Source: Rhodocyclaceae bacterium (GTDB lineage: Bacteria; Pseudomonadota; Gammaproteobacteria; Burkholderiales; Rhodocyclaceae). From it: 64,000 nt of DNA. How positions within the stretch are numbered: the stretch's first letter is position 1; every line of letters starts with the position of its first letter. This document shows, piece after piece, positions 63,406-64,000 of the stretch. Under the pieces are notes generated by a model. It was not told the DNA's origin, made no database searches, and saw only the letters and a program-made list of their open reading frames with translations. The stretch lies in assembly GCA_023383815.1 (NCBI GenBank), contig JAHDYG010000005.1, forward strand, positions 1-64,000, given 5' to 3'. Made by a program: the position numbers and the translations under genes.

Positions 63406-63822
63406 ATGTCACAAACAAACAAACAACTGCCGGGGTGCTCCGGCACGAGAGCCCTCATGACCGACCCGCAACGCAGGCACCATTCGCGCATCGTCTTTCG
63501 CGGCACGGCACGGCTGGCCTGCCTCGATCGCTGGAACCGGTGCGAGGTCCAGGACCTCTCACTGAAGGGCGCGTGCATCATCGTGCCGCCCGAATGCACC
63601 GTCCGCCCGAATGCCGGGTGCGTGCTCGAACTGACGCTGGACGATGGCGAGACCGTGGTCCGGATGGAAGGAGAGATTGCCCATATCGAGCATCCGCGCG
63701 TCGGGCTCGTCTGCCGGCGGATCGATCTGGACAGCATCACGCACCTGCGCCGGATGCTGGAACTGAATCTGGGCGATGCGGCGCTGCTCGAACGCGAACT
63801 GTCGGCCCTCATCTCGGGCTGA
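63406..63822 (+). CDS. PilZ-domain protein (putative c-di-GMP receptor)
   Basis: The 138-residue protein carries a PilZ domain with the c-di-GMP signature region RRHHSRIVFRGTARL (RxxxR) and the second motif read here as DLSLKGACI, near the usual DxSxxG. It is encoded divergently from the polysaccharide operon, 84 bases from the rfbB start, so it may control its expression or activity. Start is uncertain: ATG at 63406 or 63457 (121 residues, GAGAG upstream). It is convergent with the gene at the window's right edge, with a small hairpin near its stop. Confidence 0.8.
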   Translation: MSQTNKQLPGCSGTRALMTDPQRRHHSRIVFRGTARLACLDRWNRCEVQDLSLKGACIIVPPECTVRPNAGCVLELTLDDGETVVRMEGEIAHIEHPRVGLVCRRIDLDSITHLRRMLELNLGDAALLERELSALISG

Positions 63823-63828
63823 CCCGAG
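63813..63828. terminator. Small hairpin over the PilZ gene stop
   Basis: CTCGGG and CCCGAG pair around CTGA, which contains the PilZ gene's TGA. Only 6 bp and no T-run, so it is a weak candidate for a shared transcription end with the convergent gene. Confidence 0.3.
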
Positions 63829-63833
63829 GTGCG

Positions 63834-63998
63834 TCAGCGCATCGCGCCGGCGCGCTCACCCTCTTCCCGGTACGCCTCGACCCGCGCACCTTCGATACGG
63901 TAACCGGCCCGGCCCATCTCGGTATCGAGCCGCGCAACGCGCAGCGTGCCCAGCACCCAGACGGGCGCCATCGATTGATCGGCCTCCAGCGGGCGTTC
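63834..63998 (-). CDS. DUF3299-like protein, C-terminal fragment
   Basis: Fifty-four residues of a minus-strand gene lie before the window edge, ending in a TGA at 63834. The fragment reads PVWVLGTLRVARLDTEMG followed by AGYRIEGARVEAY, a pattern found at the C-terminus of DUF3299 proteins, which are predicted periplasmic or lipoproteins often near MacB-like transporters. Assignment is from this short stretch only. It is convergent with the PilZ gene, with an 11-base gap. Confidence 0.55.
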   Translation of the reverse strand, partial: ERPLEADQSMAPVWVLGTLRVARLDTEMGRAGYRIEGARVEAYREEGERAGAMR

Positions 63999-64000
63999 GC

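Overview
The window is about 64 kb of high-GC chromosome with dense, mostly housekeeping genes. The gene families and their order (thiD-thiE-hemL beside pilG-pilH-pilI-pilJ-pilL; yqgE-ruvX-pyrR-pyrB-pyrC'; proC-yggS beside pilT-pilU; a TonB-like gene before aroE-mtgA) point to a betaproteobacterium, most probably Rhodocyclales/Zoogloeaceae (Thauera/Azoarcus-like). That placement is inferred from gene content only. I see no tRNA or rRNA genes, CRISPR arrays, insertion sequences or prophage genes.

Layout. 1-7.2 kb: the 3' end of thiC, a tandem universal stress protein, an SLC13-type transporter, an orphan periplasmic binding protein, a DUF2478 protein, a YqiA-type esterase, a methyltransferase and zapG. 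7.4-13.4 kb: an RNB-domain ribonuclease, a TonB-like protein, aroE, mtgA and mgtE, all on the plus strand. 13.5-16.3 kb: the minus-strand cofactor operon thiD-thiE-hemL, with an unusual ThiD. 16.8-26.5 kb: the Pil-Chp chemosensory operon controlling twitching, ending in a 2054-residue hybrid kinase, PilL. 26.5-31.8 kb: photolyase, then yqgE-ruvX-pyrR-pyrB-pyrC', where pyrC' is a dihydroorotase homologue without its metal ligands. 31.8-36.0 kb: an acyl-CoA synthetase and the yggS-proC-yggT-yggU cluster. 36.1-38.3 kb: the pilus retraction ATPases pilT and pilU. 38.3-48.8 kb: rlmL, hemJ, two oxidoreductase-like genes, an HDOD protein, a receiver-PAS-GGDEF-EAL protein, a c-type cytochrome, a DUF255 protein and queF.

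48.8-63.3 kb is the main accessory region: thirteen minus-strand genes for a Wzx/Wzy-type exopolysaccharide, tightly packed with many 4-base start/stop overlaps. In transcription order they are an RmlB-like dehydratase, a priming glycosylphosphotransferase, a GT2, a sugar SDR, a second GT2, a Wzy/ligase-type polymerase, a GT4, an acyltransferase, a CpsD/MinD-like ATPase whose Walker A lysine is gone, a Wza-like export lipoprotein, a secreted clan GH-A glycosidase resembling PslG in context, a Wzz/GumC-type co-polymerase and a Wzx-type flippase. A divergent PilZ gene sits at the head of the cluster, which suggests a c-di-GMP link. The window ends in the 3' part of a DUF3299-like gene.

Several convergent gene pairs are separated by perfect inverted repeats (9-14 bp stems) without a T-tract. 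They look like bidirectional transcription or mRNA-end signals. The points most worth following up are the lysine-less ATPase and the glycosidase in the polysaccharide operon, the divergent ThiD, the domain architecture of PilL, and the pseudo-dihydroorotase.
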